Positions 62,613 to 64,000 of a DNA stretch of 64,000 bases are shown here, in pieces. Source of the DNA: V1-33 sp039795165. Its GTDB lineage: Bacteria > Verrucomicrobiota > Verrucomicrobiia > Verrucomicrobiales > V1-33. Made by a program: the position numbers and the translations under genes. Position 1 is the stretch's first letter; each line of letters opens with the position of its first letter. The stretch spans positions 62,001 through 126,000 of the forward strand of contig JBDKER010000002.1 of assembly GCA_039795165.1 (NCBI GenBank). Reading direction: 5' to 3'. The notes under the pieces are model-generated. The model did no database searches. It was given only the letters and a program-made list of their open reading frames with translations, and was not told where the DNA came from.

Positions 62613-63571
62613 GCAGAGTGCGCTGGCTGTTGGCACGGAGGTTCCGGGGCATGGTGGCCGCACTGTCCGTGCTGCTGGCGGTTTCGGTGCTCGTGCTCGC
62701 CATTCCATGGAATGCCTCGCTGCTCGAACTGCTGCGGCATTTCCAGCTCTGGCGGGCAGCCATCGCCGCCGTCCTGCTGGTTGTCGCTCTCACCTTCGGC
62801 ATGCGCCGCTGGGCCCTGCTGAATTTCATCGTACTGCTCTGGCAAGGCTGGCCAATCCTGCCATCGGGCGGTGGCGACGAAGGCCGGCACGGGAAACCGC
62901 TCCGCATCGTTACCTGCAATCTCCTCTACGAAGCCCAACAGCCCGCCGCCATGGTTGCTTCCCTCGCAGCCACGGATGCCGATGTCATCCTCCTCCAGGA
63001 ATTCACTCCCGACTGGGAACGCCACTGCTCCGCCGCACTCTGGTCCCGCTACCCCTACCGCATCATGCGCGCAGAAGAAGGTCCGTTCGGAATCTGCCTC
63101 CTCAGCCGCCACCCACTCGACAGCGCCGCCATCGATCACGACTGGCAGGGATACGCCTGCGCCCGCGCCGTCGTCGTCCGCGAAGGCCTGCGGTTGGCCA
63201 TTCTCGGCGTCCACCCACCACCACCAATCGGTGACGCTCTCCACCGCGACTGGGCCCTCGCCTTCGAAGCATGGCGCACCATGCTCGCCCAACTCGACGC
63301 CCCCCACCGCGTCGTAGCCGGCGATTTCAATGCCACCCCCTTCTGCAGAACCATGCAGCAGTTTCTCCAATGGGGCGACCTCAGGGGATCATGGGAACGC
63401 CACGGCGTCCGCAGCACATGGTTCAACCGAGGACTGCCATTCCTGCCCATGGGCCTGCCACTCGACCACATCCTCCACAGCCACAGCCTCTCCCTCGTGA
63501 ACCGCACCATCGGTCCCGACTGCGGATCGGATCACCGCTGGCTCAGCACCGACCTCGCCGAGGAACTCTGA
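62609..63571 (+). CDS. Membrane-anchored endonuclease/exonuclease/phosphatase-family protein
   Basis: A 320-aa protein starting at GTG 62609, in a GTGA overlap with the HD gene's stop. Two N-terminal transmembrane helices (about 15-33 and 49-66) precede an EEP domain with its catalytic set: RIVTCNLLYE (Asn), VILLQEFTP (Glu), VVAGDFNATP (Asp/Asn) and GSDHRWL (Asp-His) at the end. This places the Mg-dependent phosphodiesterase domain most likely outside the inner membrane, as in YafD-like proteins. The substrate may be a nucleic acid, lipid head group or other phosphodiester. Coupling with the HD phosphohydrolase suggests related signalling or envelope roles. Confidence 0.85.
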   Translation: MSRVRWLLARRFRGMVAALSVLLAVSVLVLAIPWNASLLELLRHFQLWRAAIAAVLLVVALTFGMRRWALLNFIVLLWQGWPILPSGGGDEGRHGKPLRIVTCNLLYEAQQPAAMVASLAATDADVILLQEFTPDWERHCSAALWSRYPYRIMRAEEGPFGICLLSRHPLDSAAIDHDWQGYACARAVVVREGLRLAILGVHPPPPIGDALHRDWALAFEAWRTMLAQLDAPHRVVAGDFNATPFCRTMQQFLQWGDLRGSWERHGVRSTWFNRGLPFLPMGLPLDHILHSHSLSLVNRTIGPDCGSDHRWLSTDLAEEL

Positions 63572-63576
63572 AAGCT

Positions 63577-63645
63577 GAAAGGGACAAAAGGGACGAAAGG
63601 GACGGAAGGGACGGAAGGGACGGAAGGGACGAAAGGGACGGAAGG
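63577..63645. repeat. 9-bp minisatellite, second locus (about 7.6 copies)
   Basis: Units GAAAGGGAC / GGAAGGGAC start 5 bp after the stop of the EEP gene. Same unit and same position relative to a stop codon as the array at 2771-2952. Confidence 0.9.
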
Positions 63646-63765
63646 ATATAACATTTCCCGGCTCTCCGTGCGCCTTCAATTCGCTTGATTAATCAAATAA
63701 AACTGGCGACAAGAATTTCAGCCGAGAACAAGCTGACACTCCTGATTCCTGAACCTGCTCATCCG

Positions 63766-64000
63766 ATGTCCCTGACGATCCAACTTGAATGCTCTGAACG
63801 ATTTACGTGCAGCCTTGAGGATGGACCGGTGCCGTTGCTGTGGTCGCTGGCATTGCGGAACGGATCCGAGAATGCCATCAGCGGAGTCGTCCTCGAACTG
63901 ACATCGGAGCCGGGCTTTTTCTTTGACCGAACCCGTGCGTCCCCAACGGGGACCGAGAAGTCAGCCTGGGGCTGAGCGATGCGATGCCCCAGGTAACCCG
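63766..64000 (+). pseudogene. 5' end of a gene with an apparent frameshift, cut by the window edge
   Basis: From ATG 63766 the frame reads MSLTIQLECSERFTCSLEDG and on to LTSEPGFFFDRTR, then ends at a TGA (63973-63975) after an unconvincing tail. The third frame from about 63935 reads naturally on as CVPNGDREVSLGLSDAMPQV and stays open to the edge. One missing base near 63930-63937 would join the two. The joined sequence faintly resembles the N-terminal domain of large DUF4011/AAA helicase-like proteins. It could be a pseudogene, a sequencing or assembly error, or less likely programmed frameshifting. An earlier TTG start (63685) is possible. Confidence 0.4.

Overview
The window looks like chromosomal DNA from a verrucomicrobium (PVC superphylum). 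I infer this from family content, not from a search. It has five PEP-CTERM proteins, one of them a giant autotransporter-type beta-strand-repeat protein. It has two operons of secreted PVC-type dehydrogenase/cytochrome, DUF1549-DUF1553 and DUF1501 proteins, a CotH/lamin-tail exoprotein, and the Gram-negative housekeeping genes mnmA, rimO, mazG and nadE. The DNA is GC-rich. I saw no tRNA or rRNA gene, CRISPR array, insertion sequence or prophage.

Layout. 1-6.8 kb: the 3' end of a large exoprotein gene, a 9-bp minisatellite, a lone DsbD N-terminal-domain protein, an orphan Opp/Dpp-type ABC ATPase, a bacterial nitric oxide synthase oxygenase and a small secreted repeat protein. 7-11 kb: two PEP-CTERM genes separated by near-identical terminator hairpins. 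The second has a 10-bp repeat tract that currently puts its apparent start out of frame. 11-20 kb: a DUF485 / sodium-solute symporter / mazG operon, two outer-membrane barrel proteins, mnmA, nadE and an S4-domain protein. 20-27 kb: a two-gene exoprotein unit (CotH/lamin-tail plus a smaller partner) and another PEP-CTERM protein. 27-30 kb: a three-part fusion of a phosphodiesterase/phosphatase domain, TPRs and a sulfotransferase domain.

30-36.6 kb (minus strand): SGNH hydrolase, 1135-aa PVC dehydrogenase/cytochrome, DUF1501 protein and a hexulose-6-phosphate-synthase-like aldolase, spaced like one operon. 36.7-41.6 kb: an FAD oxidoreductase divergent from a two-gene unit of a URO-D-fold protein overlapping an A-T-TE NRPS-like synthetase, which is the best candidate here for an undescribed pathway. 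41.7-50 kb: the 2765-aa giant PEP-CTERM protein. 50-53 kb: rimO and a cysteine-free formylglycine-generating-enzyme-fold PEP-CTERM protein. 53-60.7 kb: a second exoenzyme operon, in which the SGNH domain and dehydrogenase are one polypeptide, followed by the DUF1549/1553 and DUF1501 genes. 60.9-63.6 kb: a PgpH-like HD phosphohydrolase coupled to a membrane endonuclease/exonuclease/phosphatase protein. A second copy of the 9-bp minisatellite and an apparently frameshifted gene start end the window.

How it fits together: about half the coding DNA is exported (signal peptides, Tat-like leaders, PEP-CTERM tails, TonB-independent barrels). This suits a heterotroph that breaks down polymers outside the cytoplasm and builds an elaborate surface. 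No exosortase, regulator or NOS reductase lies in the window, so those partners must be elsewhere.
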